Shown here: positions 8,966 to 17,011 of the stretch, one piece after another
Layout of the letters: each line of letters begins with the position of its first letter
Position numbering within the stretch: the first letter of the stretch is position 1
Assembly (NCBI GenBank): GCA_017654125.1
Contig: JAFNYX010000094.1
Span: 1-35,606, forward strand
Direction: 5' to 3'
From: Alistipes sp.
GTDB taxonomy: Bacteria; Bacteroidota; Bacteroidia; Bacteroidales; Rikenellaceae
Length of the DNA: 35,606 bases
Program-made: the position numbers and the translations under genes
The notes under the pieces: generated by a model
The model's database searches: none
What the model was told of the DNA's origin: nothing
The model's input: the letters and a program-made list of their open reading frames with translations, nothing else

Positions 8966-10054
8966 ATGGCAGATAATTCAATTTTAATGCGTCTTGACGG
9001 ATTGAAAATCAAGTACGAGGAGGTGGGCCAAAAACTCACCGACCCCGAAGTGATTGCCGACGTCAAGGCGTTCATACAGTACACCAAGGAGTACAAGGAG
9101 CTCGAACCGATTATCGAGACCTCGGAGCGTTACCGCAAGGCAGTCTCCGACTTGGCCGACGCAAAGGATATCCTCGCAAACGAGAAGGATGAGGATTTCC
9201 GCGAAATGGCGCGTGCCGAAGTTGCGGAGTTGGAGCCGGCAATCGCCCAGATGGAGGAGGAAATCAAGTTGTTGCTCATCCCGAAGGACCCGCAGGATGC
9301 CAAAAATGCCGTACTCGAAATCCGAGGCGGCACGGGAGGCGACGAAGCGGCTCTGTTCGCCGGCGACCTGATGCGTATGTACGTCAAGTACATCGAGTCG
9401 AAGGGCTGGCGCTACGAAATCACCTCTTTCTCGGAGGGCGCAGTTGGCGGCTACAAGGAGGTGATTATGAAGGTTACGGGCACAAACGTATATGGCACGC
9501 TCAAATACGAGTCGGGCGTTCACCGCGTACAGCGCGTACCGCAAACCGAGACGCAGGGTCGCGTTCACACGTCGGCTTCATCGGTAGCGGTGTTGCCCGA
9601 GGCGGACGAGTTCGATGTGGAGGTGTCGTGGAACGATATTCGCAAGGATATCTTCTGTGCATCGGGTCCGGGCGGTCAGTCGGTGAACACCACCTACTCG
9701 GCAATCCGTCTGACGCACATCCCGACGGGTATCGTCGTGCAGTGTCAGGACCAGAAGTCGCAGTTGAAGAATGCCGAGAAGGCATTCGAGGAGTTGCGTA
9801 CGCGAATCTTCAACCTCGAATATCAGAAGTATCTCGACGAAATCGCATCGAAGCGTAAGACTCTCGTATCGACAGGCGACCGTTCGGCAAAGATTCGTAC
9901 CTACAACTATCCGCAGGGCCGAATCACCGACCACCGCATCAACTATACGATTTACAACCTCGGCGCATTTATGGACGGTGATATTCAGGATTGCATCGAC
10001 CACCTGATTGTTGCCGAGAATGCCGAGCGACTCAAAGAGTCGGAGCTCGGATAG
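8966..10054 (+). CDS. prfA: Peptide chain release factor 1
   Basis: RF1 releases the finished peptide at UAA and UAG codons. The 362-residue product has the tripeptide anticodon motif PxT as PQT (192-194, in RVPQTETQGRVHTSA), which separates RF1 from RF2 (SPF), and the catalytic GGQ at 236-238 in GPGGQSVNTT. The glutamine is normally methylated by PrmC; no prmC is next to it here. Length and domain order are normal. Position between an exported esterase and a small exported protein is unusual for a housekeeping gene, and no separate promoter is visible in the 41-bp gap upstream. Confidence 0.96.
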   Translation: MADNSILMRLDGLKIKYEEVGQKLTDPEVIADVKAFIQYTKEYKELEPIIETSERYRKAVSDLADAKDILANEKDEDFREMARAEVAELEPAIAQMEEEIKLLLIPKDPQDAKNAVLEIRGGTGGDEAALFAGDLMRMYVKYIESKGWRYEITSFSEGAVGGYKEVIMKVTGTNVYGTLKYESGVHRVQRVPQTETQGRVHTSASSVAVLPEADEFDVEVSWNDIRKDIFCASGPGGQSVNTTYSAIRLTHIPTGIVVQCQDQKSQLKNAEKAFEELRTRIFNLEYQKYLDEIASKRKTLVSTGDRSAKIRTYNYPQGRITDHRINYTIYNLGAFMDGDIQDCIDHLIVAENAERLKESELG

Positions 10055-10094
10055 CAATCGGTCCACACCGAGAATAAGTAAAGGAGACCGTGGA

Positions 10095-10658
10095 ATGGGA
10101 ATGCTCATAAAACATATACTCAGCATCGTAATGTGCATCGCATGGTGGGCAACTGCCTCTGCACAGTACGACTCGCGTCCGCTCTATATCGTGAACGGCG
10201 AAGAGTGGAGTGCCGAACGTGTTAAGGCGATTCCCGAGCGCAATATCGAACGCGTGGAGAGCTGCCCTGCCGACGAACAGAGTGTAGCCCTCTACGGCGA
10301 GCGCGCCAACAACGGCGTGGTCATAATCTCGTTGCGATACGACCGTCCTGCACAATTTTCGGGCGGAGAGTCATTCTCGGAGTATATAGCATCGCGGGTA
10401 GAATGGCCAAGCCACTACCCAACCTCGCGTTTTGTCGTGCGCTATACGATTGAGGCAGACGGCACACTAACACTCGGAGACGAACTCGAATCGACCGACC
10501 GCACACTGCGCAAACGCGTACTGAAAGCCCTCCGCACGGCTCCGCATTGGCAGCCGGCAACAAAAGCGGGCGTAGCAGTTGCGAGCGATGCTGTGCTGGC
10601 CGTTCAACTCCCCGAGGGGCGAGAAATGCCTCGCGAACCATACATAATCTTGTTGTAA
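10095..10658 (+). CDS. Small exported protein with TonB-receptor plug-like and TonB C-terminal-like segments
   Basis: The start at 10095 follows a good AAGGAG (10081-10086) and gives a signal peptide (about residues 1-24, ending ATASAQ); the open frame extends upstream only into prfA. The 187-residue product has two segments. Residues 28-80 (RPLYIVNGEEW, then IERVES, ALYGERANNGVVIISL) resemble the plug-domain core of SusC-like TonB-dependent receptors. Residues 98-172 (VVRYTIEADGTLTLGDELES, RVLKALRTAPHWQPATKAG) resemble the TonB C-terminal domain that contacts receptors. There is no barrel and no transmembrane anchor apart from the signal. Similarity is by eye, so the function is unassigned; a periplasmic adaptor is one guess. 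Confidence 0.75.
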   Translation: MGMLIKHILSIVMCIAWWATASAQYDSRPLYIVNGEEWSAERVKAIPERNIERVESCPADEQSVALYGERANNGVVIISLRYDRPAQFSGGESFSEYIASRVEWPSHYPTSRFVVRYTIEADGTLTLGDELESTDRTLRKRVLKALRTAPHWQPATKAGVAVASDAVLAVQLPEGREMPREPYIILL

Positions 10659-10670
10659 ACACAATAGAGG

Positions 10671-11924
10671 ATGGATGCCGCAGCCCACATATCGCTCTCC
10701 GAATTGCAATTGCAGATTGCAACGCTGCTCGACGCAGGGTTACCACTGCCCGTATGGGTGAGTGCCGAGATAGCCGAGGCGAAGGTCAATTACTCGGGCC
10801 ACTGCTACCTGGAACTCATCGAGAAGGATGAACGCTCGGCCGGCGGTGCAGCAAAGGCCCAGGCGCGAGGCGTCATCTGGCGTTCGACATACGCACGTTT
10901 GGCTCCATACTTCGAACACGCAACGGGACGAACGCTCGGCGCAGGAATGAAGGTCCTCATCAAGGTCCTCGTCTCGTACCATCCGGTCTATGGGTTGAGT
11001 TTACAGATATCGGATATCGACCCGACATACACGGTTGGCGACATGGAGCGTCGCAAGCGCGAAATCATCGCCCGACTGCAAAGCGACGGCGTGTGGGATA
11101 TGAATCGCGAGCGGACACTCCCGCTTGTTGTGCAGCGCGTAGCGGTTATTTCGAGCCGTTCGGCTGCCGGCTATCGCGACTTTATGCGCGAAACGGAGGC
11201 AAGCATATACGCCATTCGCACCGAACTCTTCGAGGCGGTGATGCAGGGCGCCGAAAGCGAGACGAGTATTGCTGACGCATTTGCCCGCATCGAGGCACGA
11301 AGTGATGAGTTCGATGCCGTAGCCATCATCCGAGGAGGTGGCTCAACAGGCGACTTGGAGTGTTTCAACTCCTACCTGACAGCGACCTGTGTGGCACGTT
11401 GCTGGCTGCCGGTGCTGACGGGTATCGGCCACGACAAGGATGTGAGCGTTGTGGATATGGTCGCGTGTGTGCAATTGAAGACACCGACCGCCGTAGCGGC
11501 GTGGTTGTGCGACCGTGCGGCGATGGTAGATGGCGAGTTGGAACGTGCGGCTCTCGTGTTGCGCCGATTGTGCGGAGAGGCGACTCTTCGTGCAGAGTTA
11601 CGACTACAACGACTCGATTCGGCACTAAAAGGTGCGGCTCAAAGCATCACGACGTCCGAGCAAAGCCGTATCACGATTGCACTCGAACGATTACGCAAAG
11701 GCGTGGAGCATATGTTGCAAGGCGAGCTTCGTCGAACGGAGCACCTTGCACAAATGGTCGAGGGCTACGCACCGGAAAACATTCTACGACTCGGCTTTGC
11801 GGTGATTCACGCAGGCGGAGCGGCCATCGGCAGCAGCGCACAACTGCACGAGGGCGACACTATCAGAATCAGTATGGCTGACGGCACACTGTCGGCCACG
11901 ATAAACGAAATAGAGCGAAGATAA
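10671..11924 (+). CDS. xseA: Exodeoxyribonuclease VII large subunit
   Basis: This is the catalytic subunit of the ssDNA-specific nuclease that trims DNA to short oligonucleotides in both directions. The 417-residue product has the N-terminal OB-fold (SLSELQLQIATLL, then VWVSAEIAEAKVNYSGHCYLELIEKD, about 1-105), the catalytic core with RVAVISSRSAAGYRDF, IIRGGGSTGDLECFNSY and GIGHDKDVSVVDMVA, and a helical C-terminal region. The family motif GHETD is here GHDKD: the His (254) and last Asp (257) are kept while the middle pair is changed. It is directly followed by xseB with a 2-bp gap, the canonical pairing. Confidence 0.95.
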   Translation: MDAAAHISLSELQLQIATLLDAGLPLPVWVSAEIAEAKVNYSGHCYLELIEKDERSAGGAAKAQARGVIWRSTYARLAPYFEHATGRTLGAGMKVLIKVLVSYHPVYGLSLQISDIDPTYTVGDMERRKREIIARLQSDGVWDMNRERTLPLVVQRVAVISSRSAAGYRDFMRETEASIYAIRTELFEAVMQGAESETSIADAFARIEARSDEFDAVAIIRGGGSTGDLECFNSYLTATCVARCWLPVLTGIGHDKDVSVVDMVACVQLKTPTAVAAWLCDRAAMVDGELERAALVLRRLCGEATLRAELRLQRLDSALKGAAQSITTSEQSRITIALERLRKGVEHMLQGELRRTEHLAQMVEGYAPENILRLGFAVIHAGGAAIGSSAQLHEGDTIRISMADGTLSATINEIERR

Positions 11925-11926
11925 CT

Positions 11927-12133
11927 ATGGCTAAAAAGCAAGAGTTTTCATACAGCGAAGCGATGGCGGAGGTCGAACAGATACTCGCATCGCTCGGTGA
12001 TGGCAACACCACCATCGACACACTCTCCGAGCGCGTAAAACGTGCTACGGAGCTCATCGCGCAATGTCGTACCGCACTCCGCAAGACGGAGGACGAAATG
12101 GTTGCACTGCTCGGTGAACAACAAAACGAATAG
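11927..12133 (+). CDS. xseB: Exodeoxyribonuclease VII small subunit
   Basis: This 68-residue protein (MAKKQEFSYSEAMAEVEQILASL, then a second helix rich in Glu, Arg and Leu) is the small helical hairpin subunit that binds the large subunit as multiple copies. The SYSEAMAEVEQI start and the DTLSERVKRATELI region are characteristic. It starts 2 bp after the xseA stop, consistent with translational coupling. Length is normal for the family. Confidence 0.93.
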   Translation: MAKKQEFSYSEAMAEVEQILASLGDGNTTIDTLSERVKRATELIAQCRTALRKTEDEMVALLGEQQNE

Positions 12134-12154
12134 GAAAAGAGTCGCGAAACAGAT

Positions 12155-12934
12155 ATGGGAATCATTGGTCGCACGATACGTTGGACGCTGAACGCACTAC
12201 CCCGCACGTTGTTGCAACGCGTGGCGGGAGTGGCTGTGCCTATGCTCGGCTTGCTATACGCGGGTAAGGGTCGCCACTGTCCGGTCTGCGGAGCGCAACT
12301 GCGACGTTTTCTGCCTTACGGCTACGGCACAGTGCGCGAGGATGCTCTCTGTCCGCGCTGCTTGGCACTCGAACGTCATCGACTGCTGTGGTTGTGGCTT
12401 TCGCGCGAAACCGCGCTCTTCGATGAGCGACCCGTGCTGCTACACATCGCCCCCGAAGTGTGTCTGATGCGCCATATCGAGCGAACGTATGCCGATTGTG
12501 CGGAGCGATACCTGACGGCCGACTTGGAGAGTCCGCTTGCGAAACTACACTTCGACGTGCAGCAGATTCCGCTTACGGACGAGAGCGTCGATGTTGTCAT
12601 CTGCAACCATCTGCTCGAACATGTCGCCTCGGATGGCGATGCTCTGCGCGAGTTACACCGCATTATGCGACCGGGCGGTTGGGGCGTAATGCTCGCACCG
12701 ATAGACTATTCGCTCGAAAAGACCTTCGAAGACGATACGATTACCGACCCACAGGAGCGTGCACAAGTATTCGGTCAGTACGACCATCGTCGCATCTATG
12801 GTCGCGACTACGCGGAACGCCTGCGCGCTGCCGGCTTCCACGCCGAAGAGATAGATTACAAATTGAGATTTACGGCCGACGAACGACGCGCATATTCGCT
12901 CGGCGACGACCGAATATATATAGTGAGAAAATAG
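12155..12934 (+). CDS. Class I SAM-dependent methyltransferase with N-terminal zinc ribbon
   Basis: The 259-residue product has a hydrophobic N-terminal segment (about 19-36), a four-cysteine zinc-ribbon pattern CPVCG (42-46) and CPRC (66-69), then a Rossmann methyltransferase domain. In that domain LLHIAPE (95-101) stands at motif I, TADLES (121-126) at the acidic ribose-binding position, VDVVICNHLLEHV (145-157) at motif IV, and HRIMRPGGWGVMLAP (168-182) at motif V. Related proteins are often annotated as sugar- or lipid-directed methyltransferases, but the acceptor cannot be told. It sits 21 bp after xseB and 32 bp before the RSH gene and is probably carried in the same transcript. Confidence 0.85.
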   Translation: MGIIGRTIRWTLNALPRTLLQRVAGVAVPMLGLLYAGKGRHCPVCGAQLRRFLPYGYGTVREDALCPRCLALERHRLLWLWLSRETALFDERPVLLHIAPEVCLMRHIERTYADCAERYLTADLESPLAKLHFDVQQIPLTDESVDVVICNHLLEHVASDGDALRELHRIMRPGGWGVMLAPIDYSLEKTFEDDTITDPQERAQVFGQYDHRRIYGRDYAERLRAAGFHAEEIDYKLRFTADERRAYSLGDDRIYIVRK

Positions 12935-12966
12935 GAGATATAAGTTAGGAGATAGGAGGAGAGATT

Positions 12967-15201
12967 ATGGAGTTGAGAGTAGAACTTGTCGCAAGATACC
13001 AATCCTTCCGCAACAAGATAGCGGAGATGTTTTCCGAGACGACGCAACAGAGCGTTGATGCGGCGTTGGCCTATGCCGACTCGCACATCGGCACGCTGAC
13101 GCGCTACGACGGCAATCCGATGCTCGACCACGATGTCGAGGTGGCTCGCATCGTCGCAACCGAGGTAGGTCTGGGTCGTAACTCGACCGTCGCATCCATC
13201 CTGCACGATGCTGTACGCATCTGTGCGCAGCGCGAAGGCGAAGAGGAGCAACTCGAAGCAATGCTCGCCGAGATTCGCACGCTCTTCGGCGACGAGGTTA
13301 TCGGCATTGTCGTAGGTTTGGCAAATATCTCCGAACTGAAACTCAACACACAATCGGAACAGGCATCCAACTTCCGCGATATGATTGTCGCCTACTCCGA
13401 AGATCCACGCGTGATACTCATCAAGTTGGCCGACCGCTTGGAGGTGATGCGTTCGATAGGAATGTTCCCACCCGAGAAACGACAGAAGAAGAGTTGGGAG
13501 AGTATGAACCTCTACGCACAACTCGCCCACAAACTCGGTCTGTACAATATCAAGAGCGAACTCGAAGACCTCGCGCTCGCACAGCTCGAACCCGACGACT
13601 ATCGTCACATTACGGGCAAACTGCGCGAGAGCGAACAGAAGCGTTTGGCCTTCATCGAGCAATTCCTTACACCGATTCGCAAGGGGCTCGATGCGGCTGG
13701 CATTCGCTACCACATCAAGAGTCGCACCAAGTCGGTCTATTCGATTTGGAACAAGATGCGCAAGCAGAAGGTGCCGTTCGAGGGCGTTTACGACATCTTC
13801 GCCATCCGAATAATCATCGATTGTGCTCGCGAGCAGGAGAAGATGCAGTGCTGGACGGTCTATTCCATCGTGAGCGACATCTATACTCCGAACACCGAAC
13901 GTATGCGCGACTGGATAACCATCCCGAAGTCGAACGGCTATGAGTCGCTGCACACCACCGTATCGGCGGGCGACGGCAAGTGGGTCGAGATTCAGATTCG
14001 CACCGAACGCATGGACGACGTTGCGGAGCTCGGTATCGCGGCACACTGGCGATACAAAGGCGTCAATCAAGGCGCCCAGACCAGCGAACAATGGCTCTCG
14101 CGTCTGCGCGAGTTGATGGACGAGACGAAGGAGGATATCGCCGAGCGATTCGACGCCAAACCGGCCTCGAAGGAGATTTTTGTTTTCACACCGAATGGCG
14201 ACATCCGCAAATTGCCCGAGGGTGCTACGGTGCTCGACTTTGCGTTCGACATCCATACCTCGCTCGGCTCGACATGTGCCGGCGGTAAGGTGAACGGTCG
14301 TGCGGTACCGATTCGCGAGACACTCAAAAACGGCGACATCGTCGAAATCCTCACGCAGAAGAATCAGCAGCCGAAGGCCGACTGGCTCAATTTCGTAGCC
14401 ACAAGCAAGGCGCGCTCGCGTATCAAAGCCTTCATCCGCGAGGAGCAGGCCAAAAACGCACGCCTCGGACGCGAGGAGTTGGAGCGTAAACTTAAAAATT
14501 GGAAACTCACATCGAAGAGCATTGACGAGGTGGTCGCCTATCTGTGCAAATACTACAAGCAGCGTACCGGTACGGCACTCTACGAGTTGATTGCCACCGA
14601 AAAGATAGACCTTTCGGTCGTAAAGGAGGTCATCACAAAATGGCTCTCTGGCGAGGCCGACGAGGAGCGTCGCGCAGCCGAACAGGAGCACGAAGCACAA
14701 CGCGCACGCGACAAGATGGCCGCCTCGCAGGCGCGTCCAACACGTTCCGATGCGCTCGTTATCGACGAGAGCATCAACAACATCGTCTATAAACTCGCCA
14801 AGTGTTGCAACCCGATTAAGGGCGACGATATCTTCGGCTTCGTCACCATCAACTCCGGCGTCACAATCCACCGCAGCGACTGCCCTAACGCAAAGCGCAT
14901 GCGCGAAAACTATCCGTACCGCATCATGGAGGCTCGATGGAGAGAGCACACCGAGGGTTCGTTCCGCGTGACAATTGCCATCACGGCACAAGACTCGGCA
15001 GGTCTGGCAAGCCAAATCACCGAAGCGGTGAGCCACGACCTGAAACTCAACATACGTTCGCTGAACCTCACCTCGCGTGGCGACGGAACGGGCATCGGCA
15101 CAATCAGTGTCGAAGTGCCGTCGGCAGGCGTGGTCGATACACTCATCTATGCCATTCTGCGCATCAAGGGCGTACAACGAGCATATCGCATAAACAACTA
15201 A
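12967..15201 (+). CDS. Long RelA/SpoT homologue, probably synthetase-only
   Basis: RSH enzymes make and break (p)ppGpp, the stringent-response alarmone. The 744-residue protein has the usual order: HD hydrolase region (about 30-190), synthetase (about 240-365), TGS (KEIFVFTPNGDIRKLPEG, 402-465), helical region and C-terminal ACT (about 670-744). The synthetase looks intact: YDIFAIRI (Asp276), RMRD (312-315, of the RxKD type), YESLHT and VEIQIRT (Glu341). The hydrolase does not: HDxxED is HDAVRI (80-85), so Glu-Asp became Arg84-Ile85, and DRLHNMR is DRLEVMR, so the key Asn became Val160. I infer a (p)ppGpp synthetase without hydrolase activity. A purine-rich GGAG repeat region (12936-12962) precedes the ATG. 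Confidence 0.93.
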   Translation: MELRVELVARYQSFRNKIAEMFSETTQQSVDAALAYADSHIGTLTRYDGNPMLDHDVEVARIVATEVGLGRNSTVASILHDAVRICAQREGEEEQLEAMLAEIRTLFGDEVIGIVVGLANISELKLNTQSEQASNFRDMIVAYSEDPRVILIKLADRLEVMRSIGMFPPEKRQKKSWESMNLYAQLAHKLGLYNIKSELEDLALAQLEPDDYRHITGKLRESEQKRLAFIEQFLTPIRKGLDAAGIRYHIKSRTKSVYSIWNKMRKQKVPFEGVYDIFAIRIIIDCAREQEKMQCWTVYSIVSDIYTPNTERMRDWITIPKSNGYESLHTTVSAGDGKWVEIQIRTERMDDVAELGIAAHWRYKGVNQGAQTSEQWLSRLRELMDETKEDIAERFDAKPASKEIFVFTPNGDIRKLPEGATVLDFAFDIHTSLGSTCAGGKVNGRAVPIRETLKNGDIVEILTQKNQQPKADWLNFVATSKARSRIKAFIREEQAKNARLGREELERKLKNWKLTSKSIDEVVAYLCKYYKQRTGTALYELIATEKIDLSVVKEVITKWLSGEADEERRAAEQEHEAQRARDKMAASQARPTRSDALVIDESINNIVYKLAKCCNPIKGDDIFGFVTINSGVTIHRSDCPNAKRMRENYPYRIMEARWREHTEGSFRVTIAITAQDSAGLASQITEAVSHDLKLNIRSLNLTSRGDGTGIGTISVEVPSAGVVDTLIYAILRIKGVQRAYRINN

Positions 15202-15257
15202 CCATCCGTAAGAAACAAAACAACACAAAAATAATAATCTAAAAAACCTAAACAACA

Positions 15258-16979
15258 ATGAAAAGAGTTCTTATTCTAATGATGATGGCACTCGTGTCTG
15301 CGGGTTCGGTTGCAGCACAGAGTCGCTTCACATCTTCATTGCCGGCCAAAGCCAAGAAAGGAGCAACCATCTATGGCGTAGTAGAGTGCGACGGCGTACC
15401 CATGGAGGGTGTTGCCGTATCGGACGGCTACGAGATAGTCCACACTAACAAAAAGGGTGTCTATCTGCTCCCATCTGCCAAACGCAACGGCAACGTATTC
15501 GTCATCACTCCGTCAGGCTACGAGCCGTTGACCGAGGGTGCGGATGTAGTTCCACAATTTTGGGCAGAACTTACAGAGGATGCAAACCGTCCGGAGCGTC
15601 ACGACTTCGCACTGCGTAAGGTCTCGAACGACCGCCACGTCATCGTAGCGGTTGCCGACATCCACATCGCCAACCACCACAACGACAAAAATGAGGTCGA
15701 GCAGGTGTTCCTGCCGGGTCTGCGTGCCGAAATCGAGCAGTACCGCAAGCAGGGTATTCCGGTATATACGCTCTGTCTGGGCGACTCGACGCACGAGATA
15801 TATTGGTATGACTACCTCTACGACATCGGCGACTTCCGTCGCACGTTGGCCGATATGCGCTACCCGACGATGTTCTTCAACGCGATGGGCAACCACGACA
15901 ATGATGGAGCAACACCACATGGCGAGAATGTCGATTTCGAGGCAACGGCCAAGTACCGCAAGGCATTCGGCCCGACCTACTACTCGATGAATCTCGGTAA
16001 GGCACACTACGTAATGCTCGACAACATCCACTACATCAACGCACCGGGTGGCAAGAAGGCAAAAGGTATTGTCGGTTCGCGCAACTACACAATCGATATC
16101 TCCCGCGAGCAGATGGATTGGTTGGCGAAAGACCTTGCACTCATTGAGGATAAGACAACCCCTATCTTCATAGGTGTACACGCGCCTATGTTCCAACACA
16201 AGAACGGAATGAAGGGTGCAATCATTTCGCGCATTCCGGAGCAGAACGCCACCGAACTCACTTCGCTGTTGCGCGACTTCAAGAACGTACACATCCTCTC
16301 CGGACACGCCCACCGCAACCGCGTAACCTACGGCAAGAGCGACCCTAATCGTCCGGAACTCGCCAACATCATCGACCACAACATCGTGGCCGTTGCCGGT
16401 TCGCTCTGGTACGCATCCGGCTTCGGTGGCCCACATATCGGTTCGCTCGGCGAGCCTGCGGGTTGCAAAATCTTCCCGGTGGATGGTAAAGATGTCAAGT
16501 GGTACTTCAAGGCATCGCAGTACGGAGCCGATAAGCAGTTCTCGTGCTTCGATATGAACGAGGTGCGTCGTTACTTCCAAAAGAGTGGCGAGGCACGCGC
16601 CTTTTACAGCCACTATCCCGACCGTACGGACTACGCAGCGTTCGAGGGCGAGAACGTCGTGATGATTAACGTATGGGATTGGGCTGCGGATTGGAAAATT
16701 TCGGTTAAGGAGAACGGCGTAGAGCTCGACGTCAAGCGCAAGAAGGCCGAACATCCGCTGATGCTCGCTGCGCTCGAAATTCCGAACTCGCTCTGGCTCG
16801 GCAAATTCTCCGAGAAGGAAGCGAAGAAGATTAACAAGCGTAAGCAACATCCGCACATGTTCCACGTCACAACGTCGGCTCCCGATTCAACAATCGAGGT
16901 TACGGTGACCGACTCGTTCGGCAACGTATATACCGAGCAAATGGTGCGTCCAAAGGCGTTCCACCGCAATATGAGATAG
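15258..16979 (+). CDS. Exported calcineurin-like metallophosphoesterase, tandem copy 1 of 3
   Basis: The 573-residue product has a signal peptide (about 1-21), an N-terminal Ig-like domain of the MetallophosN type (GATIYGVVECDGVPMEGVAVS, about 35-120), a dinuclear-metal phosphoesterase core, and a C-terminal domain (about 370-573) ending in a beta-rich segment (MFHVTTSAPDSTIEVTVTDS). Core ligands are all visible: DIH (134-136), GD (175-176), GNHD (211-214), the His in GVHAP (308) and GHAH (349-352). It should hydrolyse phosphomonoesters or phosphodiesters outside the cytoplasm; the substrate is unknown. The gap from the RSH gene is 56 bp with no clear promoter. Confidence 0.9.
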   Translation: MKRVLILMMMALVSAGSVAAQSRFTSSLPAKAKKGATIYGVVECDGVPMEGVAVSDGYEIVHTNKKGVYLLPSAKRNGNVFVITPSGYEPLTEGADVVPQFWAELTEDANRPERHDFALRKVSNDRHVIVAVADIHIANHHNDKNEVEQVFLPGLRAEIEQYRKQGIPVYTLCLGDSTHEIYWYDYLYDIGDFRRTLADMRYPTMFFNAMGNHDNDGATPHGENVDFEATAKYRKAFGPTYYSMNLGKAHYVMLDNIHYINAPGGKKAKGIVGSRNYTIDISREQMDWLAKDLALIEDKTTPIFIGVHAPMFQHKNGMKGAIISRIPEQNATELTSLLRDFKNVHILSGHAHRNRVTYGKSDPNRPELANIIDHNIVAVAGSLWYASGFGGPHIGSLGEPAGCKIFPVDGKDVKWYFKASQYGADKQFSCFDMNEVRRYFQKSGEARAFYSHYPDRTDYAAFEGENVVMINVWDWAADWKISVKENGVELDVKRKKAEHPLMLAALEIPNSLWLGKFSEKEAKKINKRKQHPHMFHVTTSAPDSTIEVTVTDSFGNVYTEQMVRPKAFHRNMR

Positions 16980-17011
16980 AATAATAACCAGCAAAAAAGA
17001 TAAAACCAGAT

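Noticed and set aside
12856-15258. 800-codon minus-strand frame opposite the RSH gene
   Set aside because: It is a shadow of a gene with clear RSH domains.
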